Shown here one piece after another: positions 1 to 8,584 of a DNA stretch of 64,000 nt. Position 1 is the stretch's first letter. Each line of letters begins with the position of its first letter. The position numbers were made by a program, and so were the translations under genes. The DNA comes from Palsa-892 sp035555855 (GTDB taxonomy: Bacteria; Pseudomonadota; Alphaproteobacteria; Rhizobiales; Xanthobacteraceae): NCBI GenBank assembly GCA_035555855.1, contig DATMGD010000002.1:62001-126000 (forward strand), read 5' to 3'. The notes beneath the pieces were generated by a model, which worked only from the letters and a program-made list of their open reading frames with translations, ran no database searches and was not told where the DNA came from.

Positions 1-935
1 GGATCGGCGCGCGCGCCGAAGCCGCTGGTGATTTCGGACTGGCGCGGCACCGGGAAACGCACCGGCAGGCTATCGAGTACGGCATCGAGGCTGCCGAGAT
101 TGGCCGCGGCTTCTCTGGCTTTGGTGAGCTTCTGGTCGAAAGCGTCAGGCTTCACGAGCGGGATGAACGGGCCGCCGGCGGCGGCCATGAGCTTGGTCGT
201 GAGCTTGGTCGCGGGCGCTGCGACACCGAGATCGGCAAGCACGGCGCGGGCACGCAATTCACTGTCGGCGAGTTTATCGGTCGTGCGCAGGATCGCTTCC
301 TGTTGTCTGCTTTCGATGCGCGCCAATCCTTCACTGAGCACTGCGAGCCGGGTTTCCATCGGCCGTGAACGGTCGAGAACCGCGAGGTTGATCGAGGCAC
401 GCGTCTTCGTCGAGCGCAGCGGCGCGGGCGATGTCTCGAGCGATGTCTCGCCGGAAATCGGCGAGGGCTTTGGCGTCTCGCGCTCTAACACCGGGAAGGT
501 ATCGGGCATGGGGCCGCGCAGCGTCGGCGAAGGCGCCGGTGCTTCGCGTACGGTTTTCTGTTCGAGCTTGGCGAGCGTCTCCTGGCGCTCCTCGACGATC
601 GCCTGCTTGCGGGCAAGTTCCGAGACCTTGCGATCGACGCGCTCCTGCTCGACGAGCTTCAGGGATTGCAGCCGCTGCACCTGTGTCTGGAGGGCCGCGA
701 TCTGCGCGTCGTATTGGCGCACGAGTTCGGTCTGATGCGCGGCGATGAGGTGCAGCGCGTCGTCGCGAAATAGAAGATAGAAGGCGGTGAAGCTCGACCA
801 CAGAAACAGAACGCCGACGCCGAACGCGGCGGCGAGTTTCGCGCCGCGCGATAACGGCTTGCGCCGCCGCGGCGCAGGCGTGTGTTCGCGCGAATGATGT
901 TGCGCATGTCGCCGGTCGAACGCGGAAGACGTCAT
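1..935 (-). CDS. M23 family metallopeptidase (LytM-like), C-terminus beyond the left edge
   Basis: Reading leftward from the ATG at 935, one frame stays open for 311 codons and leaves the window. A basic N-terminus is followed by one membrane segment (about residues 34-56), a Gln/Glu-rich coiled coil (about 75-135), a Pro/Ser-rich linker, a second helical stretch, and then ITSGFGARAD at the edge. That last motif is how M23 (LytM) domains begin. The architecture fits an inner-membrane-anchored periplasmic murein hydrolase or an EnvC-like hydrolase activator. The catalytic HxH and zinc residues lie outside the window, so activity cannot be judged. It shares no promoter space with the peroxiredoxin gene, which ends at 1042 on the same strand. 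Confidence 0.85.
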   Translation of the reverse strand, partial: MTSSAFDRRHAQHHSREHTPAPRRRKPLSRGAKLAAAFGVGVLFLWSSFTAFYLLFRDDALHLIAAHQTELVRQYDAQIAALQTQVQRLQSLKLVEQERVDRKVSELARKQAIVEERQETLAKLEQKTVREAPAPSPTLRGPMPDTFPVLERETPKPSPISGETSLETSPAPLRSTKTRASINLAVLDRSRPMETRLAVLSEGLARIESRQQEAILRTTDKLADSELRARAVLADLGVAAPATKLTTKLMAAAGGPFIPLVKPDAFDQKLTKAREAAANLGSLDAVLDSLPVRFPVPRQSEITSGFGARAD

Positions 936-1041
936 GAAGCTCTCGAACCCGGACCCAGAAAGTGACGCGAGCCTGGATCAAAGACCGCTTCGGTTAACGA
1001 GACGTCAACGTTTCGGGTTCACACGGGCTCAAGGGATTGAT

Positions 1042-1512
1042 TCAAATGGCACGTGCTTCGGCAAGTACCTCTTCGGCGTGGCCGGCGACCTTCACCTTCG
1101 GCCACACCCGGACGATGACGCCTTTCTCGTCGATCAGATATGTCATGCGTTTCACCCCGAGGAAGGTTTTGCCGTAGAGGCTCTTTTTGCCCCACGCGCC
1201 ATAGGCGGAGAGCATCTTATGCGTCTCGTCGGAGAGGAGCGGGAAGGCAATCTCGTATTTGTCCCGGAATTTCTCCTGCGCCTTGAGCGGGTCGGCGGAG
1301 ACCCCGAGAATCACCGTATTCGCCCTGGTGAAGTCCTTGCGCTTGCCGTTGAAGGCGATTGCCTCCTGGGTGCAGCCGGGCGTATTGGCGCGCGGGTAGA
1401 AATACAGCACGACCTTGCTGCCCCGCAGCGATTGCAGGGAGACTTTCTCGCCGTTTTCGCGATGCAAGGCGAAGGCGGGCGCCTTGTCGCCGGGGTTCAG
1501 GATTTCCGCCAT
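1042..1512 (-). CDS. bcp: Peroxiredoxin of the BCP/PrxQ type with a single cysteine
   Basis: The protein has 156 residues, typical of thiol peroxidases that reduce H2O2 and organic peroxides. The AhpC/TSA signature is clear: PRANTPGCTQEA places the peroxidatic Cys at residue 47, with the family Pro and Thr before it. The resolving Cys that E. coli BCP carries five residues later is absent, and I see no other Cys, so this should work by a one-Cys mechanism with an external thiol. The frame stays open upstream to 1818, but MAEILNPGDKAPAF is the family-like N-terminus and the longer version would run through the divergent gene, so I start at 1512. Confidence 0.93.
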   Translation of the reverse strand: MAEILNPGDKAPAFALHRENGEKVSLQSLRGSKVVLYFYPRANTPGCTQEAIAFNGKRKDFTRANTVILGVSADPLKAQEKFRDKYEIAFPLLSDETHKMLSAYGAWGKKSLYGKTFLGVKRMTYLIDEKGVIVRVWPKVKVAGHAEEVLAEARAI

Positions 1513-1646
1513 CAGCCTTCCTTTCGTCGCCTTTCCCGCTTTGATTGGGCACAATATACAGGGTTCCGCGTGAATACAGGCGGTGGACGGTGGGGGCCGA
1601 TCCAGCGCTTTGGCGCGAGAGGGACAGATTTGAGACTGGCGCGCGC

Positions 1647-4600
1647 ATGAATTCGAGGAATTCCCAGGGAGGGCCACGCGGAGGGGGATCGCAGGCTCCT
1701 CTCCACGGACACGCATCTCAAGGGCACGCGTCTCAAACGCAGCACCCGGGGTCGCATGCGCATGACCATGGGCAAGGCCACGGCCATGCTCACGATCATG
1801 GCCACGCGAATGTGCCACCCCGGCACCCGCACCCCCACGCAGCCCGCTCGCCCCGGCGGCGCGGCGGCATAACGGCTTGGTGCCGCCGCTTCGGCCTTGC
1901 CTTGTTCTGCAAGCGAAACAGCAAAGTCTCCGCGCTCAAGATCACGGCGATCGTTTGCGCGATCGTCGGCTCGCTCTATGCGATCATGATCAGCGGCTGG
2001 CTGCCGTTCGACGTCGCGCGGCCGATCGTCAAACGCGCGCTTGAAGCCAAGCTCGGCGAGGGCACCCGCGTCCGGATCGGCCATACCCATTTCGGCACCA
2101 ACGCGAGCGGCCAGCCGGTGCTGGTCGTCAATAATATCGCGATCCGCAGCCGCCAGAACGCCACCATCGCGACCGCGCCGCGCGCCGAGATCGTGCTCGA
2201 CAGCGGCATGCTGGTCGGCAATTTCCGCGCCCGGCGCATCGACCTGATCGACGCGATCATGACGCTCAGGATCGACGAGCACGGCCGCATCGGACTCACC
2301 GATCAGGATCAGGCCAAAGCCAATACCAGGACTTCAACCGCGGCTGAGGGTACCGTGCCGCGCGCCGGCAAGGATTTGTCGCTGCCGGGCAAGGCAGCGA
2401 ACGCACCGGCCTCCGTTCCGTTCGTCTATCCTGAACTCGCGGCATGGCTCGATCGTCTGGAGCGCAGCGGGCTCGACGGCATTGCGCTTTCGGAAGTCGG
2501 ACTGAAGCAGGGCACGCTGGTGGTCGAGAGCGCCAAGCAGCAGCGGCGCTGGATTTTCGCCAACACCAACTTTCTTGTCGCGCGGCCGCCCGAAGGCGGC
2601 GTGACGATGTCGCTCAGCTCCGGCAACGCAGGGGACGCCTGGAGCATCAACGCCACCATCGGCGCATTGCAAGAAGGCGTGCGGGCGATCGACGTGCTGG
2701 CGCGCGACGTCTCGCCCGAAGACATCATGCTGGCGGCCGGCATCACCAGCAATCAGCTTTCGGTCACTTCACGGATATCGGGATTGCTGCGTGCGCATAT
2801 CGCGCAGGACGGCCGCCTGATCGGGGCGGGCTTGCGCCTTTCGGCAGGCCCCGGTGTCATCAACAATTCGAGCGATGAAGATTCCAAGATCGCGCTCGAC
2901 GCGATCCAGGTGCAGGCCGAATACAATCCGAACCGGCAGGCGATCTTCTTCGGCCCGATCATTGCGCAGGCCGGTCCCAATCGCATCGGCCTGCAGGCCA
3001 TCGTCGAAGCGCCGAAGGAGCCGCATCACCCGTGGCCGGTTTCGATTTTCCGAGGGCAGGCGCAGCTCGGCGTCGGCACGCCGCAGGAGCCGGCGCTCGT
3101 CCTCGACCAGATCGAATTGAAGGGCGGATGGGATCCGGGGGCCGGGCGCATTACCATCGATAGCGGGACGATCGGCGGCCCGACTGCGAGCCTCGCGCTT
3201 TCCGGTGACGTGGCGTTCGGCGGCTCTTCACCGACGCTCTCGCTCGGTATCGCCGCCAATCAGCTGCCGGTATCGGCGGCGAAGCGTTTGTGGCCGGCGC
3301 CGATCGCGCCCGGCGCTCGCACCTGGATCGTCGATCATGTCGACCACGGCTTGATCAAGGATTTTCTGCTCGCGGTGAACATGCCGCTCGACAAGGTCGG
3401 CGTGCCGAACGTCGAATTGCCCGATGAGGCAGTGAAGATCACCGCCAATATCGTCGGCGGCGAATTCCGTCCGCTCGGCGACCTGCCGCCGGTGCGCGAG
3501 GCGGAGGTCAATGCGCTCGTTACGGGCCGCACGGTAAGCGTGAAGATTCCGAAGGCGGTTATCGAGACCAAGAGCGGGCGGCGCTTTAATCTGAGCGACG
3601 GCTCGCTGGATGTCGCCAACCATGCGCCGCCCAATCCGCGCGGCACCATCCGGTATCGTTTCAGCGGGCCCGCTGACGCGATTGCCGAAACGGTCAATCA
3701 GGATCCGCTCCGCAGCGCGCTTGGCATTACGTTCGACGTTCCCTCGACGAAGGGAACGGTGAGCGCATCGGCCAATTTCGATCTCATCTTCAAGCGCGAT
3801 CCGGGCAAGGACGAGTTGAACTATACGTTCGACGTCAACCTTGCGAACTTCGCGAGCGACAATGTCGTGAATGGCCAGCGCGTCGAAGGCATGAATGCGC
3901 GGCTCACCGTCACGACGGCCGAACTCAGCGTGAAAGGCGACGGTAAGGTCGCGGGCGCGGCGGCGGCTTTCGAATACAAGCGTTCGCGCGAGACCAACGA
4001 TGCGACCTTCAAGCTTGCGACGACGCTCGACGATGCGGCGCGCGCTCGCGCGGGCTTCGATCTTGCACCGTGGTTGACCGGGCCGGTGGCGATCAAGTCG
4101 ACGGGCCAGATCAACGCCAAAAACGAGAGCCGTACCGAAGTCGATGCCGATCTCGGCAGCGCCAAAATCGCCGATTTGGTGCCCGGTTGGTCGAAATCGC
4201 CGGGCCGTCCGGCGCGCGCGACATTCAAACTTTCACATCGCGATCGGAACTTCCGCATCGACGATCTGAACGTTTCCGGCTCCGGAGCCCTATTACGCGG
4301 CACTTTGGAGATCGAGCCGGATGGGGATGTGGTGTCGGCGAACTTTCCGAGCTTCCAGCTCTCGGACGGCGACAAAGCCACCCTGCGCGCTGATCGTACG
4401 AGCGATGGCATTCTGAGAGCCACAGTGCGCGGCGACGTACTGGATGTACGCGGCTTGATGAAACGCATGACCGAGGGCTCGGTTCAAACCGGTCCGGTGC
4501 AAGGTAAGAAGTACAAACCGCACGACATGGATCTCGAAGTGAAAATCGGCGCGGCGAGCGGCAACAACGGCGAAGTCATCCGTCAACTCGATCTTCGCAT

Positions 4601-5291
4601 TCTGCGTCGTAACGCCGAGATCCGCAGCTTCGCGTTGCTCGGCAAGATAGGTCGTGATGGCACCTTGGTCGGTGATTTGCGTACGCGCGAAGGCGGCAGG
4701 CCTGCGCTCTATATTTCGACGAGCGACGCCGGCGCTTTGTTTCGCTTCGCCGACTACTACGCCAAGATTCAGGGAGGCGACAGTTGGATCCTTGTGGATG
4801 CACCGCGCTTCGATGGCTCGGCGCAAGAGGGCACGATCCAGGTGCGCGGATTTTCGATCAAGGGTGAACCGGGGCTCGACCGCCTAGTTGGCGTGCAGCA
4901 GGATGCCAATCGCGCGAGTGTCGGTCTGCCATTCCACCGTCTGCAAGTCACGTTCAATCGCACGCCGGGGAAATTCGCGATCCGGGAGGCGCTGATTTAC
5001 GGCGACTCGATCGGCGCGACTTGTGAAGGTGTGCTCGATTATTCCGGCAATACCGTGCGGCTGCGCGGCAGCTACATCCCGGCTTATGGGCTCAATCAGG
5101 CGGCGGGGCGGGCGCTCTTTTTCCTCGGCACGCCGAACAACGAAGGCTTGTTCGCCTACACCTTCGATATTTCCGGGCCGGCGAGCGGCCCAACACTGCG
5201 TGTCAATCCGATCTCCGGCATGATGCCAGGCATGTTCCGTAAGTTGTTTGAGTTTCGGGCGGCGCCGGACGCGGCGGCGCCCCCGCAGTGA
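1647..5291 (+). CDS. Large AsmA-like/DUF3971 envelope protein with a histidine-rich N-terminus
   Basis: This 1214-residue protein has a short cytoplasmic tail, one membrane helix (about residues 99-117) and more than 1000 residues of repetitive beta-rich periplasmic sequence. That matches the AsmA-like family with DUF3971 and a C-terminal AsmA-like region; relatives such as YhdP and TamB are bridge proteins linked to phospholipid transport to the outer membrane. The tail holds 15 His in residues 20-64. The frame is open from 1545, but that would leave only about 30 bp between this gene and the divergent peroxiredoxin start at 1512, so I prefer the ATG at 1647. It ends two bases before the tyrS stop. 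Its substrate is not evident from the sequence. Confidence 0.82.
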   Translation: MNSRNSQGGPRGGGSQAPLHGHASQGHASQTQHPGSHAHDHGQGHGHAHDHGHANVPPRHPHPHAARSPRRRGGITAWCRRFGLALFCKRNSKVSALKITAIVCAIVGSLYAIMISGWLPFDVARPIVKRALEAKLGEGTRVRIGHTHFGTNASGQPVLVVNNIAIRSRQNATIATAPRAEIVLDSGMLVGNFRARRIDLIDAIMTLRIDEHGRIGLTDQDQAKANTRTSTAAEGTVPRAGKDLSLPGKAANAPASVPFVYPELAAWLDRLERSGLDGIALSEVGLKQGTLVVESAKQQRRWIFANTNFLVARPPEGGVTMSLSSGNAGDAWSINATIGALQEGVRAIDVLARDVSPEDIMLAAGITSNQLSVTSRISGLLRAHIAQDGRLIGAGLRLSAGPGVINNSSDEDSKIALDAIQVQAEYNPNRQAIFFGPIIAQAGPNRIGLQAIVEAPKEPHHPWPVSIFRGQAQLGVGTPQEPALVLDQIELKGGWDPGAGRITIDSGTIGGPTASLALSGDVAFGGSSPTLSLGIAANQLPVSAAKRLWPAPIAPGARTWIVDHVDHGLIKDFLLAVNMPLDKVGVPNVELPDEAVKITANIVGGEFRPLGDLPPVREAEVNALVTGRTVSVKIPKAVIETKSGRRFNLSDGSLDVANHAPPNPRGTIRYRFSGPADAIAETVNQDPLRSALGITFDVPSTKGTVSASANFDLIFKRDPGKDELNYTFDVNLANFASDNVVNGQRVEGMNARLTVTTAELSVKGDGKVAGAAAAFEYKRSRETNDATFKLATTLDDAARARAGFDLAPWLTGPVAIKSTGQINAKNESRTEVDADLGSAKIADLVPGWSKSPGRPARATFKLSHRDRNFRIDDLNVSGSGALLRGTLEIEPDGDVVSANFPSFQLSDGDKATLRADRTSDGILRATVRGDVLDVRGLMKRMTEGSVQTGPVQGKKYKPHDMDLEVKIGAASGNNGEVIRQLDLRILRRNAEIRSFALLGKIGRDGTLVGDLRTREGGRPALYISTSDAGALFRFADYYAKIQGGDSWILVDAPRFDGSAQEGTIQVRGFSIKGEPGLDRLVGVQQDANRASVGLPFHRLQVTFNRTPGKFAIREALIYGDSIGATCEGVLDYSGNTVRLRGSYIPAYGLNQAAGRALFFLGTPNNEGLFAYTFDISGPASGPTLRVNPISGMMPGMFRKLFEFRAAPDAAAPPQ

Positions 5292-5293
5292 AA

Positions 5294-6535
5294 CTACGCG
5301 GGTTTCAGGAGCACATGCTTTTTCCTGCCAAGTGACAGCTTGATGACGCCTTCGGGCGTCAAAACACCCGATGTCAGCATCATCTTCTCGTCGGCAACCG
5401 CCACATCGTTGACCCGCAGGCCGCCGCCCTTGATCTGGCGACGCGCTTCGCTGGTGGAGGCGACAAGCCCGGCCTGCACGAAAGCAGCGAGCACGCCCAA
5501 ACCGTCGCCGAGCGGCATGGTGATGGTGGGGAGTGATTCCGCGACCGCGCCTTCTTCAAAAGTTTTCCGCGCCGTTTCCGCCGCCTGATCGGCGGCAGCG
5601 CGGCCGTGCATCAGCGCGGTCGCCTCATTGGCGAGCACTTTCTTCGCTTCGTTGATTTCCGAGCCCTGCAACGCCGCGAGTTTCGCAATCTCGCCGAGCG
5701 GCAGCAGCGTGAACAGCTTGAGAAAACGCTCGACGTCGCCGTCCTCGGTGTTGCGCCAGAACTACCAGTAGTCGTACGGCGAGAGCATGTCGGCGTTGAG
5801 CCACACGGCGCCCGCCGCGGTCTTGCCCATCTTCGCGCCCGACGACGTCGTGAGCAGCGGGCAGGTGAGAGCGTAAAGCTGATGCGTGCCCATGCGGCGG
5901 CCGAGATCGATGCCGTTGACGATGTTGCCCCACTGATCCGAGCCGCCCATCTGCAGGTTGCAGCCATAGCGGCGCGACAGCTCGACGTAATCGTAGGACT
6001 GCAAAATCATGTAATTGAATTCGATGAACGAGAGTTCCTGCTCGCGATCCAGCCGCAGCTTCACCGAGTCCATCGTCAGCATGCGGTTGATCGAGAAGTG
6101 CCGTCCGACGTCGCGCAGCATCTCGATGTAGTTGAGCTTGGTCAGCCACTCGGCGTTGTCGGCCATCACGGCATCGCCCTTGCGGGTGCCGAAGCGCAGG
6201 AACTTGTCGAACGTCGTTTTGATCTTCTCTTTATTCGCGTCGATATCCTCGATCGAGAGGATCTTGCGCGTCTCGTCGCGGCCAGACGGATCGCCGACGC
6301 GCGTCGTGCCGCCGCCCATCAGCGCCACCGGCTTGTTGCCGGTCTGCTGGAGCCAATGCAGCATCATGATCGAAAGCAGGTGCCCGACATGCAGCGACGG
6401 TGCCGTGCAGTCGTAGCCGACATAGGCGACCGCCTCCGATTTCGCGGCCAGTGCATCGAGGCCGGCGGCATCCGAAAGCTGATGGATGTAGCCGCGCGCG
6501 TCGAGTTCGCGCAGGAAATCGGATTTATAAGTCAT
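5294..6535 (-). pseudogene. tyrS: tyrS, tyrosyl-tRNA synthetase interrupted by one in-frame TAG codon
   Basis: Across 414 codons in one frame this is a normal class I bacterial TyrRS. It has HVGH as the HIGH signature, AKMGKT as the KMSKS signature, and an S4 RNA-binding domain near the C-terminus (STSEARRQIKGGGLRVNDV). The frame is broken only at codon 258 (bases 5764-5762), which reads TAG. The family motif is YDYWQ(F/Y)WRNTED, and here it reads YDYW-stop-FWRNTED, so a CAG Gln codon appears to have become TAG through one C-to-T change. Nothing else is shifted or lost. As it stands the product is 257 residues and lacks the S4 domain. tyrS beside anmK is a common alphaproteobacterial arrangement. 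Sequencing error, recent mutation and suppression are all possible. Confidence 0.9.
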
Positions 6536-6596
6536 TCGTTAGGAGCCCGTGGTAGGTATGGCGCTGGTGTAACAGGTCTTTCCCCGGATTCAAACG

Positions 6597-7700
6597 ATGA
6601 CGATGCTCACCGCGATCGGCCTGATGAGCGGCACGTCCATGGACGGCGTGGACGTCGCGCTGATCGAGAGCGACGGCGAGCGAATCGAGCGCCTCGGCCC
6701 GGCCGGCTATCGGCCCTATTCGCGCGAGGAGCGAAACCTTCTTCGCACGGCGCTGGTCGAAGCCGTCGGGATGACCGACCGCGACGCCCGGACACCGCTT
6801 ATGGCTGAGACGGAAAAGACGATTACTGGCGTGCATGCCGAGGCTGTTGAAGCGTTCCTTGCGGACAACAAGATCGACCGCAGCCAAATCGCCATCGTCG
6901 GCTTTCATGGCCAGACGGTGCTGCACAAGCCCGAAGCGCGGCTGACCGTACAGATCGGTGACGGCGCGATGTTAGCGCGCAAACTCGCGCTGCCGGTCGC
7001 CTACGATTTTCGCGCCGCCGATACCGCGGCCGGCGGGCAGGGCGCGCCGCTCGTGCCGGTGTTTCATCGCGCGCTCGCCGAAAGTTTCACCGAAGCGCGG
7101 CCGCTCGCAGTGCTGAATATCGGCGGTGTCGCCAACATCACGTATCTCGATGACGGCAACGATCCGATTGCCTTCGATACCGGCCCCGGCAATGCGCCGA
7201 TCGACGATCTGATGCGCGCGCGGAATGGCCACACGCATGACGCCGAAGGCGGCTTTGCCGCGAAAGGCAAAGCCGACGAGAACATCGTCGCGCAAATTCT
7301 CTCAAATCCGTTCTTCGCCAAAACGCCGCCGAAGTCGCTCGACCGCGCGGCCTTCGCGCGGCTGCCGCTCGATCAGCTCGGGCTGGAAGATGCAGCCGCG
7401 ACAGCAACCGCAGTTGTCGCCGCTTCCATCGCCAAAGCGCTTGCGCTGCTGCCGAAAAAACCTGCGATGCTGATCGTCGCGGGCGGCGGCGCGCGCAATG
7501 CGACGCTGCTCGACATGCTGCGCAAGCGCGCGAACGTGCCGGTCAAAACCGCGAACGAAATCGGCTGGACGGGCGACGCGCTCGAAGCGCAGGCCTTCGC
7601 GTTTCTCGCGATCAGATCGCTGAAAGGCTTGCCGATCACGTTTCCGGCGACGACCGGAGTCGCAAAACCGCTTACAGGTGGAGTGATCGCGCGGCCTTAG
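6597..7700 (+). CDS. anmK: Anhydro-N-acetylmuramic acid kinase
   Basis: The protein has 367 residues, the normal AnmK length. It phosphorylates 1,6-anhydro-MurNAc to MurNAc-6-phosphate in cytoplasmic recycling of cell wall. The N-terminal GLMSGTSMDGVDVAL is the family hallmark, the DTGPGN motif lies mid-protein, and IVAGGGARNATLLDML is the C-terminal nucleotide-binding segment. It starts 61 bp from the divergent tyrS start. Its last four bases overlap the stop of the convergent hydrolase gene. The start ATGACGATG has a second in-frame ATG two codons on. Confidence 0.96.
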   Translation: MTMLTAIGLMSGTSMDGVDVALIESDGERIERLGPAGYRPYSREERNLLRTALVEAVGMTDRDARTPLMAETEKTITGVHAEAVEAFLADNKIDRSQIAIVGFHGQTVLHKPEARLTVQIGDGAMLARKLALPVAYDFRAADTAAGGQGAPLVPVFHRALAESFTEARPLAVLNIGGVANITYLDDGNDPIAFDTGPGNAPIDDLMRARNGHTHDAEGGFAAKGKADENIVAQILSNPFFAKTPPKSLDRAAFARLPLDQLGLEDAAATATAVVAASIAKALALLPKKPAMLIVAGGGARNATLLDMLRKRANVPVKTANEIGWTGDALEAQAFAFLAIRSLKGLPITFPATTGVAKPLTGGVIARP

Positions 7701-8368
7701 GCCGCGTCGTCGTCCGCGGTCTTCTTCGTCTTCGGCAAGCGGCGGTCGAGATATTCGTTCACGACTTCCATCAGCTCGTCGATCTTGCCGTCGAAGAAGT
7801 GGTTCGCGCCTTTGACGATCTGCTGATCGATGACGATGCCTTTTTGTGTCTTCAGCTTTTCGACCAGCGTGTGCACGGACGACACCGGCACCACCGCATC
7901 CTTCTCGCCGTGTACGAACAGGCCCGACGACGGGCAGGGCGCGAGGAAGGTGAAATCGTAGAGGCTCGCGGGCGCAGCGATCGAGAGGAAGCCCTCGACC
8001 TCGGGCCGGCGCATCAGAAGCTGCATGCCGATCCACGCACCGAACGAGAAGCCGGCGATCCAGCACGCACGCGCCTCGGGGTGGGCGGCCTGCACCCAGT
8101 CGAGCGCGGCGGCGGCATCCGAGAGTTCGCCCTGGCCGTGGTTGAACGAGCCCTGGCTGCGGCCGACGCCGCGGAAGTTGAAGCGCAGTACCGAGAAGCC
8201 GCGGTTCACGAACGTATAGTAAAGGTTGTACACAACCGGGTTGTTCATCGTCCCGCCGAACTGCGGATGCGGATGCAGGATGATGGCGATGGGAGCGTTC
8301 CGCGTGCGGCCAGGATGAAAACGTCCCTCTAAGCGACCGTCTTCACCGGTGAAAATGACTTCAGGCAT
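7697..8368 (-). CDS. Alpha/beta hydrolase of the COG2945 type
   Basis: This 223-residue cytoplasmic alpha/beta hydrolase has the HPHPQFGGTMNN segment typical of COG2945 proteins. The likely triad is Ser108 in GFSFGA, Asp157 in GEKDAVV and His190 in GANHFF. No signal peptide is visible. Substrates of this family are poorly defined; small esters or thioesters are usual. It converges with anmK with a 4-bp overlap. About 215 bp upstream lies the suf operon start. Confidence 0.88.
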   Translation of the reverse strand: MPEVIFTGEDGRLEGRFHPGRTRNAPIAIILHPHPQFGGTMNNPVVYNLYYTFVNRGFSVLRFNFRGVGRSQGSFNHGQGELSDAAAALDWVQAAHPEARACWIAGFSFGAWIGMQLLMRRPEVEGFLSIAAPASLYDFTFLAPCPSSGLFVHGEKDAVVPVSSVHTLVEKLKTQKGIVIDQQIVKGANHFFDGKIDELMEVVNEYLDRRLPKTKKTADDDAA

Positions 8369-8429
8369 CGGAACCTCTTGCGAGCTGGGGAATCGGACGA
8401 AAGATAGCAGCGATCCATTAGCTCATGCT

Positions 8430-8459
8430 TGACGGGACCGGCTAAACGGTTGTACAGTT
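8430..8459 (+). promoter_or_regulatory. Candidate suf operon promoter
   Basis: TTGACG at 8430 is a good -35 match. TACAGT at 8454 is a fair -10 match with an 18-bp spacer. The predicted -10 abuts the palindrome at 8459-8475, which would put an operator on the transcription start. This assignment is by eye only. Confidence 0.4.
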
Positions 8460-8475
8460 TAGAATAATTCTAAAG
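8459..8475. promoter_or_regulatory. Irr-type iron control element (ICE box)
   Basis: TTTAGAATAATTCTAAA is a perfect 8-1-8 inverted repeat. It matches the ICE consensus bound by the haem-responsive regulator Irr in Rhizobiales. It sits just downstream of a candidate promoter and about 110 bp before the first suf gene. suf operons are known Irr targets in this order, so iron control of Fe-S assembly is likely. Irr itself is not in the window. Confidence 0.8.
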
Positions 8476-8584
8476 TGTGATAGCACCCTGTCGCGCTTCG
8501 GAAAAGCGGGGCCCTCAAAGGGGTGCCGACCTTCATATGGCGAAACCGGGCCGGGATGCAAGCATTAAACGCGCCCAAAGGCGA

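Noticed and set aside
5294..6535. Genetic-code reassignment of TAG
   Set aside because: TAG is used as an ordinary stop in anmK and sufD in this window, so a general reassignment is unlikely.
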